This document shows, piece after piece, positions 51,931 to 63,809 of a stretch of 64,000 nucleotides of DNA. Origin of the DNA: Formicarius rufipectus (lineage: Eukaryota; Chordata; Aves; Passeriformes; Formicariidae); assembly GCA_013399695.1 (NCBI GenBank), contig VXAU01002242.1, positions 124,001 to 188,000 of the forward strand. The letters are read 5' to 3'. How positions within the stretch are numbered: the stretch's first letter is position 1; every line of letters begins with the position of its first letter. The notes under the pieces are model-generated. The model saw nothing but the letters and a program-made list of their open reading frames with translations. It had not been told where the DNA came from and made no database searches. A program made the position numbers and the translations under genes.

Positions 51931-52695
51931 TGTCTTGTATTTGAATGGTGCTTCATGATACTTCACCTCCACACTGACATTCTTGCTCTGACAATTAGTT
52001 CTTTTGCCTATAGTGTGAGGCAGATGTGTCAAACTGTTTTGTTCACATCTCCACGTGAAGATGAGATGTAGCTACCTAAAATCCTCTCCACATATGCTGA
52101 CTTCCTATAGAATGGGGAAAAAGAAAGCTTTACGAAAAGCTTCCCAACTCCTAAATGGAGTTCCACAGCTGCTTTAGCACAAAGAAAGCATAGGGTCATC
52201 ACCTTAGGTGACTTCATTTATGCCAACATAACGACTTACACAGTCATATAAGGAGACAGGTCATTAAACTCATCAAGATGAAAACTTACCCAACAGAAAA
52301 TTATAACACCTGAAAACAACAGTGAAATCACAGCAAAAATGGACAGTTCCACATACCAGGAAACCTGTGACAGCTCACGCATCAGAAAGACATTCACCTT
52401 TTCCATTCTAGATGATTCAGCACATTGTGGGGCAGGAAAGCATGAAAAAGCACAAGCACACTTCTATTAATGAGCAACAGGATATGTGGAAGGCAGAAAA
52501 TATGTTAGTGATTGCTTCATTTAAATGTCTTAAGTAGAAAATATGGACAGATATATTTCACACAGATGCAAGAAAACTCTTTTAAAAAAGTATGTGATAT
52601 ATTCTCAGTTCCTGACTTCCCAGTCTGCTGAGGCAAAACAAACGTGAATCTGCTACTCTTAATAAATACTCATTTAACTTATGTCTAATACAAGG

Positions 52696-52947
52696 CACAG
52701 AATCATTTGAGTTGGAAAGGACCTGAAGAGCCTAATAACCCTCCTAAAGGAGGGTCACCTTGACAGGGTTGTCTAGGACCATGTCCAGCTGGCATCTGAA
52801 TATATCCAAGGATGGGAACCCCATATATTAGGCAATCTATGGCAGCATTTCACAGGACAAAAGTGTTTTCTGGTGTTCACATAGAATTCTGCGTTTCAGT
52901 TTGTGCCCACTACCTCTTGTCCTCTCACTGGGCACGGCTGAGAAAAT
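52696..52947 (-). mobile_element. CR1 LINE 3' fragment
   Basis: On the plus strand it begins CACAGAATCATTTGAGTTGG, the reverse complement of a CR1 3' end. It continues through GGATGGGAACCCC and CAGTTTGTGCCCACTACCTC to CTTGTCCTCTCACTGGGCAC. This is the familiar antisense order of the CR1 3' untranslated and terminal ORF2 region. It is 5'-truncated, lies in the sense direction of TBC1D22A, and is diverged and non-coding. Confidence 0.9.
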
Positions 52948-54695
52948 TACAAATATAAACATAGTTCAAAGACTAAGGGAATACACAGGGAATAGACAAA
53001 CTAATTTCAAAATTATCTTTTTAACTACAGAAAAGTGTCAGGGAAGTCTGAAGCATACAGAATCTAAAAGATGTACAAAATTAAAGAGTATATGGATGTG
53101 AGAAAGGCGATTTTCCTTCCTGTCTTCTTGTATAGCAACACAATTCTCTTTCAGACTTCCATCTTCAAGAACAATATTAATTTTAACAAAGCCTTCTTCT
53201 AGAAACACTATTTCAAAGTAGCTAAGGAGCAAAAGAAACTATTTTCTAGACTGTATCTAGCATTCTACTAGTATCCTACATTCATTCATCAAGATCCTGA
53301 TCAATAAAGCACTTGAGAGTACATGCTTAAATAACAAAATTCATGAGTTGGTCTGTAGAATTCAATGAGATCATTCGCATTCTTTAAGCTAAGAGAAAGT
53401 ATTTTCTCTCATCCTCTCTGCATTCACAATCAACTTCCATTTAACCACAAAAAATTAACATTTATTTGAACAGTTCTGGAAGCTGCCTTTAAGAATCTAA
53501 ACCTACAAAAACCTACAAGCTTTTCTATGCATACCACTGAGTTTTGATTTTTTTATGGGTTTTTTTGCATAAGAGAGCATGGTACACATCTTTTTCCTTC
53601 TTTCATTTTTCACACCGAATCTTTCTTGATGTCAATGAATGCTAGCAAAGAAAAGTAGACCATAATTGGCAATACACAAATATACTTGCCATCTACACCT
53701 ATGTTAAAATCATTGATGTAGTGAACAAGAATGTCAAGTCATTAAAAGTCCTTTTGAATATTATGAAAGGAATTTTAACTCACTTTTTGCATAAATGCAG
53801 AGAGCTTCCATTTTAAGACAAAGACTTCTAAATTTAAATGCCTACAAGCATGCTGTGTACTTAAGCTACACAAGTAATGAAGATGTACTAAATATATTCA
53901 ATGGAGCCTAAAAAAGGATTCAGCTGACCAGTCACTCTAAACCATAAATCTCATAAATCAGTCTAAATCTCTCTCTAGGCTCCTCTATTTATTAGGTGAA
54001 ACTTAGATACCCAACACAGCAATTAATACACACAACTTTACAGTAAGACATCTATATTTTTGCATTTATATCTCAACCTGAAGCCCATCTCTACTGTTCA
54101 CAGTAAGCTGACAGAGACTAGGAACTTTCGAGTTCCAGATATGACAAACTCCTAATCACAGAGATTCCCATATATTGGCAAGTACTATACAAACCTATTC
54201 AAAGGCATACATTTGTGCCAGATAACAACTTCAACTTTTATGGGGAGTCATATTTAAGCATCTAATAGAGGCAGCTACCATGAGTTTTATAATTGCGAGT
54301 GTAACTACAGACCACAGTTTTGAATTTGAATGGGCATACTGTTCTGTCCAAGAATGTTATACAGTGTAAAATCAGGACCCACTTTGCTTTCACTGAGAGT
54401 TTGAGAACCCTGCCTCTTCATAATAAACTTCAAAAAAAAGAAGTAACTAACAAACTAGACTTAGATGACGAACAAGAGAGTAACAATTATATATACACCT
54501 CATTATAATTCCACAAATGCCATTTGGCTTTTTTCTGTTCTAGGAGAAAGCCTGAGAGTGATACTCATATATAAATGTGAATGTATGAGCGTGTTTTAAG
54601 GTCACACCGAAAAGCTGAATTATTACTTAAGAAACTTGGTTTTCCTCCACTGTGCACATAATCCTCAGGCATGTTAAGGATTCTACATAGTTATA

Positions 54696-54765
54696 CATAC
54701 GTGTATATATATACAGACACACACACAGAGAGTTAAAGCAGTGTGGTTCTTTTTTTTTTTTTTTN
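54696..54765. repeat. Compound microsatellite and T-run before the SINE fragment
   Basis: CATACGTGTATATATATACA, then (AC)n and AGAGAG, a 20-bp unique stretch, and a T-run of about 15 containing an N at 54765. Length and sequence at the N are uncertain. Confidence 0.85.
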
Positions 54766-54766
54766 T

Positions 54767-54866
54767 GGGGCCAGTTCTGCGCACCCTGTGCCTCACTTAA
54801 AAAATCCATTGCGCAGGCTTATCCCAAGATCTTCGTTCACGAAGTCCAGCCAACAACAACAACACT
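54767..54866 (+). mobile_element. SINE 3'-end fragment, relative of the 43.2-kb SINE
   Basis: The plus strand begins GGGGCCAGTTCTGCGCACC, continues GTGCCTCACTTAAAAAATCC and ATTGCGCAGGCTTATCCC, and ends CGTTCACGAAGTCCAGCC plus (AAC)n. It matches the last 100 bp or so of the 43.2-kb SINE in opposite orientation. The tRNA head and body are missing. It starts immediately after a T-run that contains one N (54765), so the true 5' end cannot be read with certainty. It keeps a perfect CTTCG-TTCA-CGAAG terminal stem-loop. Confidence 0.85.
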
Positions 54867-57800
54867 CTTACCTTCTTTTCTTTTGAGTTTTCTATTATTC
54901 CACATTGCAGTTTGCACAAAATAAATAATAAGAGGTTCAGTGTTATACGGCTGAAATATAATTGCCTGCTACAATAAATTCCTAATGAGCACAACTCTTG
55001 TCAGTGGAAGGTTGCCCTGGCAACAAAGTTATCTCAGAAGGTAGCTATCTATGTGGTAGAAGATGAGGACAATCAGTTGCCTGACAAAGATTCAAAGCAC
55101 ATAAAAACTTCTCAATTGCTCAAGTTGAATGAAAGCTTTATGTATCAGGAGTGTATTGACACAAGAGAAAATACTGACTTGCTGAATACAAAAGGATCAA
55201 GAAACTTCCAAAGGAATGTAGAGTTAGAATAAGGACATTATGTCAAAACAGTAACATGTTTAGATTGCCAGTGTTGCAATAAAAAGATCTTCTCTTGCTT
55301 GTCCACAATTTCCTATGGTTTCAAATAACTAAATTTGATTTAAATCATACTTGTACATTTATTTTTAAAGAGAACAATATGAAAAGGTGTTCTTGAATTA
55401 TAATGAAAGTAGGCAAGATCAAGGCTGGGCTCAGCAGACAGTAGAATGGTGAATTCCAGCTCTCAGGTAGGAAGCAAAAAAAATTCCCAAGAGAAAACTA
55501 GAGGTGTCAGAATCAAAGGGAGGGGCATGACCTGAGCACAGGCTCCAGAGGACACTGATGCTTTTTAATCCAGGAACTGGTTTCTTTCACAGTATATGGC
55601 AGGTGGGCAAGAAGAGTCACTACCAAGCCAAACATTATTTTTATTTCCTAAGAAAATTAAACTTTCATCTTCACATTTTACTTTATATCCCACTAAGTCT
55701 GTCTCCTCTACTCTACAACATTTAACCTACTGGCTAGTTTCAGTCAAACTGACATATACCTAGAAATCTGAAAGACATGATCCTACCCACTTATTAGTAA
55801 TTGGATATTAAAAATTCAGATGTCCAGACAATTCTAACAAGGTCGTTAAGCAAGATTCTAAAATTACGCTATTGTCAAACAAGAGAGAAAGTGTCCCTGA
55901 ATTAAAAGGACAAAATTAACAGAATAAGATCTGTGTTGTTCACTAAAATACTAAGTGGTCTTGAAAAAGACTTGTGATAGAGATGCAAAATTATTCAGGC
56001 TTGCTATTACTGGTAAAAAATAAAGTTGGCTTCAAAAAGTTAGAGAAAACTGTTGTGTCACTAGACTATAAAACTGCAAAAGAAATTCAGTCTGGAGATA
56101 CAACCAGAGGTAAAACCACTGCAAAGCATGAACATCTGATGTCACCCTTGACGTTAACCACTTAAGATAGTCAAGTTAGACTAACTAAAAATAGTTACCT
56201 GAAAGTACTCACTTTCAACAGGAGAAAAGGCACGAGAAGTTATAAATACAGAAAAAAAATTGGAAACAATCTCATTTATGAATCTATAGAGTGCTCATCT
56301 CTTGAAGAAGTCTCCATTTAATACATAACAAAACTAAGCACAAAAATGTATGAATAAATGGCTTCCGTAAGTACAGATATTTTCAGCTTGGAAAAGGAGT
56401 CATTGGCTACAGAGACAGAAAACAGTTTTAAGACAGTTGATGGGGAAAAAGGGAATAAAGAATGATTTGACCCGAGTTCTCATAATCAAAGAAATAAGTG
56501 GAAGTGAATTCAGAAGACTCTTTTGTTAAATCAAAAATGGAAAATTGCTTTTCACATTGAATAAAGGATGTTTTAAAAAGTGTACTTAAAACCAATTAGA
56601 TACATATTTAATAATATTCAATGCACATTAAAGAAAAAAAAAAAAGAGTGTAACAGATAAATATATAATAAATCTGGCTAATAGTAGAAAATGGGAGGGT
56701 ATATACCTTCCTGATTCTTCTGCTCTCACTCTAAATGTTCGTTCTTGTTCACTGAACCTAACCTGGATCAAGGATCTTTATGGTCCAAACCATGCTTTGA
56801 ATTAAAAGGAAAAAAAAAAAGACCAGACCACTGGAACAGTAAGAACTCTTATGCTCTTTATATTCCTGGCCATGAAAAATTAAATCTGCTTTCAGTAAAT
56901 ATATTTTAGGTCTCTTGTCTCAGGTGGAGTAAAGCTTTGATTGTGAACAGACTTGTAATAGTCTCTTTCATTTACAGATTCTACAGTGATTCTATAGATT
57001 CTACAGAGAGAAATGCACTCTAGTTTCAACTTTAATTATTTTTTTTAAATGAGTACTAAACACAAGACAACTACAGGAAAACAGACAAATAATTCTCAAG
57101 TTCAGAGAATGAAGATCTCTGAGTCTTTGTAAAACAATAAAAATATAGCAAAAAAAATCATTATTATGTACAATCTTTTTGTCCCTTTCTTTTCTTTTTT
57201 TAATTTCTTTTTAAATTGTTTTTGTTTTGTTTTGCTTGAGATGGGGGAAGGTGTACTAAGAGGTAGTAGTATTACAATTTCCGTAACCAAACTTTTATTT
57301 TAATAATTCCCTGGAGTTACTTTCCCATTTGGATAACGAGAAACCCTGTGCTACTGCAGTTTTTCATGAGCTTCAATAAGATTTCTGGGTTCTCTGCAGT
57401 TCTGAAAAATTGTACCAATACTATTTATTAAAATAGAACATTAGATGCCTACTTTTAAATGAAATCCCCTTGATCAAAAGCTAGTAGTGAGCTATATAAG
57501 TGATACCAACAAAAAAAGGAGAAACAAATATGTTTATTTCCCTATTGGCCAACAGGGTATACGAGGTCCAACATAAGACACATGACAATAAAAAGGAACA
57601 CTATGTCAAAAATTTGAAAAATACATTTCAGTCCTCACAGAAGAACAAAAGTATACAAATGGCTGGTCAACTACATGTGATAATACTTTGTCTAAGAAAA
57701 AAAAATGTTTATTTTGGGTAAACAAAGCATCAATATACTGGATTAAGAAGAAAGAATAAATTTCAAGGAGGAAAAAACGTATTTTTCTGGACCCACCTGC

Positions 57801-58610
57801 AGGATTTCAGGAACAAAGACATAAGCCAGCAGGCTCCACCAGCAATGGGTGCTCCCTAATGAAGTGTCTGAGAGATTCAACCTGAGAAATGTACTATCTA
57901 CCAAGAAATAAAATCTTCTAAGGAAAGATGGCACATCAGGACAATCATTTCAATCTAACACTAAGGCTGAAATCACAGCTCTTCTCTCTCATCCTCTTTC
58001 CCTTGCATGGGCTGTGATACTCATCAGCCTCCTCACTTGGCTAATCTGAAGAAAACTAACATACTGCCAAGGAGTTGGAAGGGAACAGAAACTAGGACAA
58101 AACCTGATTTCAGCAGTTAGACAGTAAATCAACTCACCAATACTGTCAAATTCTGTCAGCGTGTTATCATCTGCTCTTTCCTATACCTTTTGTAAATCTT
58201 TGTTTTGCATTTTACTTGGCAGAATTATATATATGCTTCAATTTGCACTTATTTTACATGGTAAGCCTTAAGGTATCCTAGTAACATTTAACTTTTCCTC
58301 GCACAAGAACAGGGCAAAGCTGCAAGGCAGGACAGCAGGGCCCTGTAAACAGCATCTATCTGACTGCCTGGCTTTGTGTATCCATTGAGTCTAGGTGTGT
58401 GACTCATGCCAACTACATCACCCTGCTTACTGATTAGCTGGCAATACAACACTCAGCTAAATGGTACTAAACAAAAAGGATTTGTGGCAAGTGAAAATAT
58501 TAGGGTATATTTGAATATTAGGTACATTTGAACTCTAAACAGGCACACAGCATATGATACCACATATTTAGAATTGAAAACTAATAAAGACAGCTGCTAC
58601 CTCTTCTTTT

Positions 58611-58637
58611 TTTTCCCTTCTTTTTTTTTTTTCCCCC
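58611..58637 (+). repeat. Pyrimidine-rich tract
   Basis: T-runs separated by CCC on the plus strand; similar T-rich tracts lie near 51016-51036 and 57177-57235. On the transcribed minus strand these are purine tracts, so they are not splice acceptors of TBC1D22A. Confidence 0.8.
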
Positions 58638-61600
58638 TGAGCAAGCTTTAAGCTATGGAACCTGTGTCAGAGTCTCTTACAAAAATGTTGTACTACCAAT
58701 AGTGTGAGTTACACTGAGAAATCACTGCAAAAAGCACAGTACAAAAAGGTAACTCATACAAGAACATCAGATCAGGCAGAAAATATTTTAATGGAAAATA
58801 CATGCACTTCATTCTACATGAAAAGTAAATAAAATGAAGTACTTATACACCTAAGAAAATGCTTATCCCATTTAAAACACCAGTCAGCGTAACACCATTT
58901 ATCTTGTAGTGGGATGATTTGATGGCATTGTTAGAGACCTCCTTCCAGCCGCAAACTGCATACAAATCAAACATAGTTTTGAACTCAATATTAATGCAGT
59001 TTAAAACCATCAAGAGTTAACACTAGACCCTGTTCTGCTCCAAGTGTTGGTGTACAACCACTGACATTCAAATCTTGTATTGCTGTTTCTAGTAAAGGAT
59101 GAAGAATTGAGAATGGATGCCACCACAGTAGCAGCATTGTTTTCTTCCCTCAACACAGGAGTACACAACTACATAAACACACTGGATCCCAAAAGCACAG
59201 TACACAATTTAAGAAATAAAATGAAAACTTGATGTAAAATTCAACAAAATATCTTAGTCTGAAGCAAGGATACTTTTGAGGCTTTGATGGCCAACATTTA
59301 AAACATTTATTTAGAGTAGCACAGTATAGATGCTGAGCATTGAGACATCTCTGCCTCTTCTAATAGGATATGTTGAACGTTAAGAGTTAGAAGCCCACAA
59401 AGGCCAATTTCATACAGCAAACCTTTAAATAATGTCAAAACATCTTTGTGGCAAGGAAAAAATATAGAACTAACTTGCATTTTATAAGTCCATTGAAATA
59501 TGTTAAACATTAATATTTTATGAATAATTCAGGTGTCATGCTACTTCATTCTACCAATCCTTTATGCCAAAAAGATGATAAGATATAAGATAAAAAGGGA
59601 AGGTACAATAAAAGGTAAAACTGAAGTCTTATATTACACTATTTTGGTTTGTGGAATCTTTCATACTTGACAAAGTCTATGAACATTTGTATTAACCAGT
59701 TCTACATATTGAAAATTGGAGTCCCTTGGTATCTTAACAAGCATATTCTATACTTGCCATATTCATCTTAAACAAAACAAACAAACACAAAAGCCTGAAT
59801 CAAGCAAAACAGTGGAATATTTCACTCATTAAAATGCAATTAAAGAATAAAGCAAACTAAATATTTATGTCTAAGAAGCTCTCTCCACACATCCTTTGTA
59901 ACTACAGATGCCTTTTCCTACTTCATACAGTTCTGCTACAGAAGACAAGTGATGTACTTCGGTGGATTTAACAGAAACAGTTACAGAATAACTGAATAAC
60001 TGAAGTGAGGATTTGGGAACCTTTCAAAACTTCTCCTCCCGTCAACTCTAAATAGCTTAAGTACAGGTATTTTGGATTATATGTTCAGTGATTGACCTCA
60101 CAGAACCTACAAAATGACTGATGAATCCTAAATTGGACTAGACAGAGAACACGACACTAACTAGAGTACTTTTGCTACCCTACACTCCAAGACAGAGGTG
60201 GACATTGTTTAAGTGCCTAATTCTATTCGCAACAAAGTTAATGGAAGAACAGCAACAAATTTTGAGACACAGAATGCAGTTCTAACATCTCCAGCCATGA
60301 GCAGTTACCTGTCACTTGGAAATACACAACACCAGCCTATCTCAGTGTGCTGTTACTCCCTGAAAACGCTCTGTTGCAATTCATGAGAAACTGGGGCCTG
60401 CTGTGAGAATGACCAATATAGAATTTAAGCTGGAAACAGCCCAATATTTATCTTTTCACTGCAAACACAGGAAAACAGGCAGCTCAGAGAGACAAAACAT
60501 GGTTTCAGCTTTGATGGAAAGTGAGGAAGAAAATTTTTATTTTCTGTGAAAACATCAGCAGCGGGACCCTTTCTTTTAAGGGCCGCCACTGTTCTCTAAT
60601 CACTGGATTTCTGCAGGAAACGAGGGAGACAGAATGCATTCCCAGTGCAGACATAAAGAGATCTGACAGTTCTGCCTGCTTTCCCATTCCTTCCACATGA
60701 ATTGGTCACACCTACCCTAACCCTCCTCTGGGACTGTTCCTACGCCATTCCAGAATCATGCCATGCACTGGGACTAGAGATGACTGTAAACAGTGCCTTG
60801 CAAAATGCTCCATCTCTTCCCAAGAGCCACAAGGTAGGCACAGTCTGAGCAAAAGCGCTCATATCAGCAGCATAGGGATGCCTGTGGTCCCTGCTGTGAC
60901 TGATGTTACATTGCAACACCGTGAGTTCACCTCTCTGAACTGCAACTGCAGTTAAAGATATTTCTGTTTACAGTCATTGAAGAATATCAGGGAGTAAAGG
61001 TCAGTACATGCACACGCTGGGTAGGCACTGAAATAGCTGAAGGCAAAAGAATGTAAATCTAAGGAGAATCACCACATTTCCTTACTTTACTGCCTTAGGA
61101 CACATGAGGTACCAAAAGTAAGCCTGTTAACAGGACCATCAGCCTCTGAGTACAGTGAGAAAAGCAGTTAATAAGCATCTATCCAGGCCCTTACAATTAT
61201 TGTCCCTCTCACCCGTATCTGGACAGCTAATTTTCTTTTTTTAATAAGATCCCCTATTAGATTTCTTGCCTTTGCTCATTTTACATCTCTCAAATCCAAG
61301 AACAAAGGTCCATCCATGGTTGGACTCCCTGAAAAACTTCTTTAAAATATATCCCTAAATATCCTTTTGGCCTATAGCAGGCTTTACAGTTGTAAGCAGA
61401 AGATGATACAACCAAACTGAACAAATTCCATCTCTAAAGTGTTTTCCATTCAGAAAGCAGTACTGCTGATACAGTCATAAATTATTAAGTTAGAAATCAC
61501 ATGAAATGGAGTGGCTTAGTGACAAGTTATTTGTGTAAAAATCTATAATGTTATTGCTTACCACTTTATCAAAAATTTTACTGGCTCTTGTAGGTTCACT

Positions 61601-63681
61601 GCATTTATTATTTATATTATCAGGGTGATAACATTCATATTACAGGTTGATAACAAGTTTAATATAACCTCAACTGAAATCTAATTAGCAACTTGAGGAA
61701 TTGCTTAAGGTTGTACAGAAAAGGGGTTGGTGCCTAAATTAAAATATCCTTACTGGATTAAATACACTATTAGACAAGATATGCATACACTACAGTTTAC
61801 TAAATAATGAAACCTAGAAAACAGAGCAGATCTGCTGCACCTGCTGAGTCAAAACACAAAATTATTCCTTAAGCTTACTTAATACAGAAAAATAGCCCCA
61901 CTCTGGGTACAAGAATTCCATTTAGATATTCAGGTGAAGAAATCGTAATTTCCAAGATACATCTGGAAAACCCATGTAAACACTTCAGTATTAAGCTTTT
62001 AAATACTACAGAGAACTACTGTAATGTATCAGAATTTGTTAAAGATCAGAATTAAATCATCAGAAACACTTGTTATTAAGTTATTGAAGTGTACCTTGAG
62101 AGGCGTCTATGGACTAGCAATGAGAAAGGGTTCCCTTCAGCATGGCAATGTGGCAAAGTTTGAGAAAGTAACCACAGTCTTGGTTTTCAAATAAGATTTT
62201 TCAACATCATCACAGAATCATAGCTCATAGATGAGCTCAAAGTGAAGCTTTGGCAAAAACATCTGGTTTTCAGGCACATATGGGTGGCTAACTGGATTAA
62301 CAAAGGGCTCTTATGCGGTTTTAACACACAGATAAAGCTAATTAATGATCAAGTACCAAGTGCAGAGTTAGAGTTAGCATGGTAAAAAACCATCAGGACT
62401 CAGAAATGCTGCAACAATAGCAGGAAAATTATTTACAAGGAGATAAAGTAGCTACAGTGAAATATTTAAATAGTTCAATCTTTCAATTTATCAGAAGGGT
62501 CTTACAAAGAACAAATATTTTCCAGTGGAATAAAATGCCAGGTAATAACAGATATTACAATCAATAACAGATACTATAATGAGACAAGAGGCAAAAGCAT
62601 CCCAGATGAAAGCAATAGACAAATTCAATTCAGAAATTTGTTGAAGATGCAGAACAAAATAAACCCTGCAAGGATACCACTTTTTAGGACAGATTAACAG
62701 TAGAAGTGATAGATCCCTCACTTCTTAATATCAGATTTGGATACCATCAGACTTCACTGAAACAATGTAATGGACTCTCTAAAAGAATGGGAAGCAATTC
62801 TCCACTCTCTATTAGAGGTCTGAATATATGGTCTAAATAGACATTCTAGCATAAAGTCCATGAAACTAACTGAACATTGCTACATAACAAGTAGATATAA
62901 AGACACTGATATTTAAAGATGTTATGTCTCTTTATAAGACATAAATTATGAGTGTGTTTACTAATTCAGTAGAAAATTCTTCTGAAATTTAAAATCCTTT
63001 TACTTTTTCTTGTTTTGATTCAGCCCCCCCACCAATATCAACAACAAAGTTGGTAGATAAGGATATATAGTTTAAATACTTGGTCAAAAATTGCAACCAG
63101 AAGCTACTGAAACATTAAGTAACAGAACCAAAAATGGGTAAACATTCTTTTGCCACTATCAATTCTTTTCCTTGACAGTCAGAAAAAAGATTACTGAGGA
63201 AAAATAATTACTACAACCAGGCATCACTAAAGGAAGGAGTTTTGGCTGGACAAACAATAAGACAGAATATATGACAATGGGATGAATGCTGAAAACTGAA
63301 GACTGAAAGCTAGTATTGGACTGAGTAGTTAAAGAGAGGCAGTAAGAAGTCGGAAATTCAGAATCAATGGAGGGCACTGATTTAGCACAATTCAATGTTT
63401 TGCTTCTCTGAAAAGATGGAAGGGGATACTGACATTAACTTTGAGTCAGTGTTCATTTTAGTAGTATAAACTATCATGACATCAAGTGCTTGCTTTTGAA
63501 GGGCAAGAAGACTGAGGAGATGAAACGTTCTGAAGTAGTAGTAATCATTGAAGGCTTTTCCCTGTATTATGATGATTGTCACATGACACTAAAACAAAAG
63601 GTTCAAGAAAAGACATTCACAAAGATATTGGCATGTCTAAAATACATTACCAGAGTTATGGAGGTTTAAAAAAGTACTTAC

Positions 63682-63809
63682 TTGGTACGTGTCCCATAAC
63701 CTGATGGTACACCGTAAAGGGACTTCTCTCATCAGCAAGTTATTCATCCAACGGAAAGCAAATTGCAAGTATTTCACCTCATGCTGATCCAAGTGCCTAT
63801 GAACTTGTT
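63682..63809 (-). CDS. TBC1D22A: TBC1D22A internal coding exon (TBC/Rab-GAP domain)
   Basis: Read on the minus strand, this 128-nt exon follows a strong acceptor (pyrimidine-rich, ending TTCTGTCTTCAG) and ends CAA before a near-perfect donor, GTAAGTA. Two bases finish a split codon. Then 42 codons run with no stop, from QVHRHLDQHEV through FAFRWMNNLLMRE and PLRCTIRLWDTYQ. I recognise this as the C-terminal half of the TBC (Rab GTPase-activating) domain of the TBC1D22 family; the W-M-N-N-L-L-M-R-E and R-L-W-D-T-Y residues are the domain's late helices. The catalytic arginine and glutamine fingers lie in earlier exons outside the window. The family acts on Rab GTPases; TBC1D22A/B are reported to bind the Golgi protein ACBD3. 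The exon ends in phase 0, as the next one requires. The A paralogue is preferred over TBC1D22B because of the downstream exon and the huge introns. The exon call is nearly certain, the paralogue likely. Confidence 0.95.

Larger units (their letters stand above)
22915..63681 (-). other. TBC1D22A: TBC1D22A intron, 40.8 kb, between the two exons
   Basis: This intron is bounded by the consensus donor at 63681 (GTAAGTA) and the acceptor just above 22914 (TTTTTTCTAG), read on the minus strand. It holds both RTE-like LINE copies, both SINE copies, all three ancient CR1 fragments, two ordinary CR1 fragments and a G/T-rich tract; these are listed separately. The remaining sequence is unique AT-rich DNA in which I see no other exon, RNA gene or repeat I can name. 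Somewhat GC-richer, complex stretches occur near 38.7-39.0, 41.6-42.06, 50.7-50.95 and 60.5-60.97 kb; none has a recognisable product. Confidence 0.88.

Noticed and set aside
51850..52947. One single CR1 covering both the 51.85-kb and 52.7-kb fragments
   Set aside because: On the minus strand the ORF2 piece lies beyond the 3' end of the other fragment, so the order is wrong for one element.
56975..57010. CR1 3' tail (GATTCTACAGTGATTCTATAG-like octamers)
   Set aside because: The octamer-like phrase is not preceded by recognisable CR1 sequence; probably a local GATTCTA duplication.
62210..62275. Another antisense CR1 3' end (CACAGAATCATAG)
   Set aside because: Only about 13 bases match and the following sequence does not continue into CR1.
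22819..63809. TBC1D22B as the host gene
   Set aside because: The C-terminal residues VRWRKEILEEKDFQ fit TBC1D22A better, and very large 3' introns are typical of the A paralogue. The distinction rests on memory of the paralogues and was not searched.
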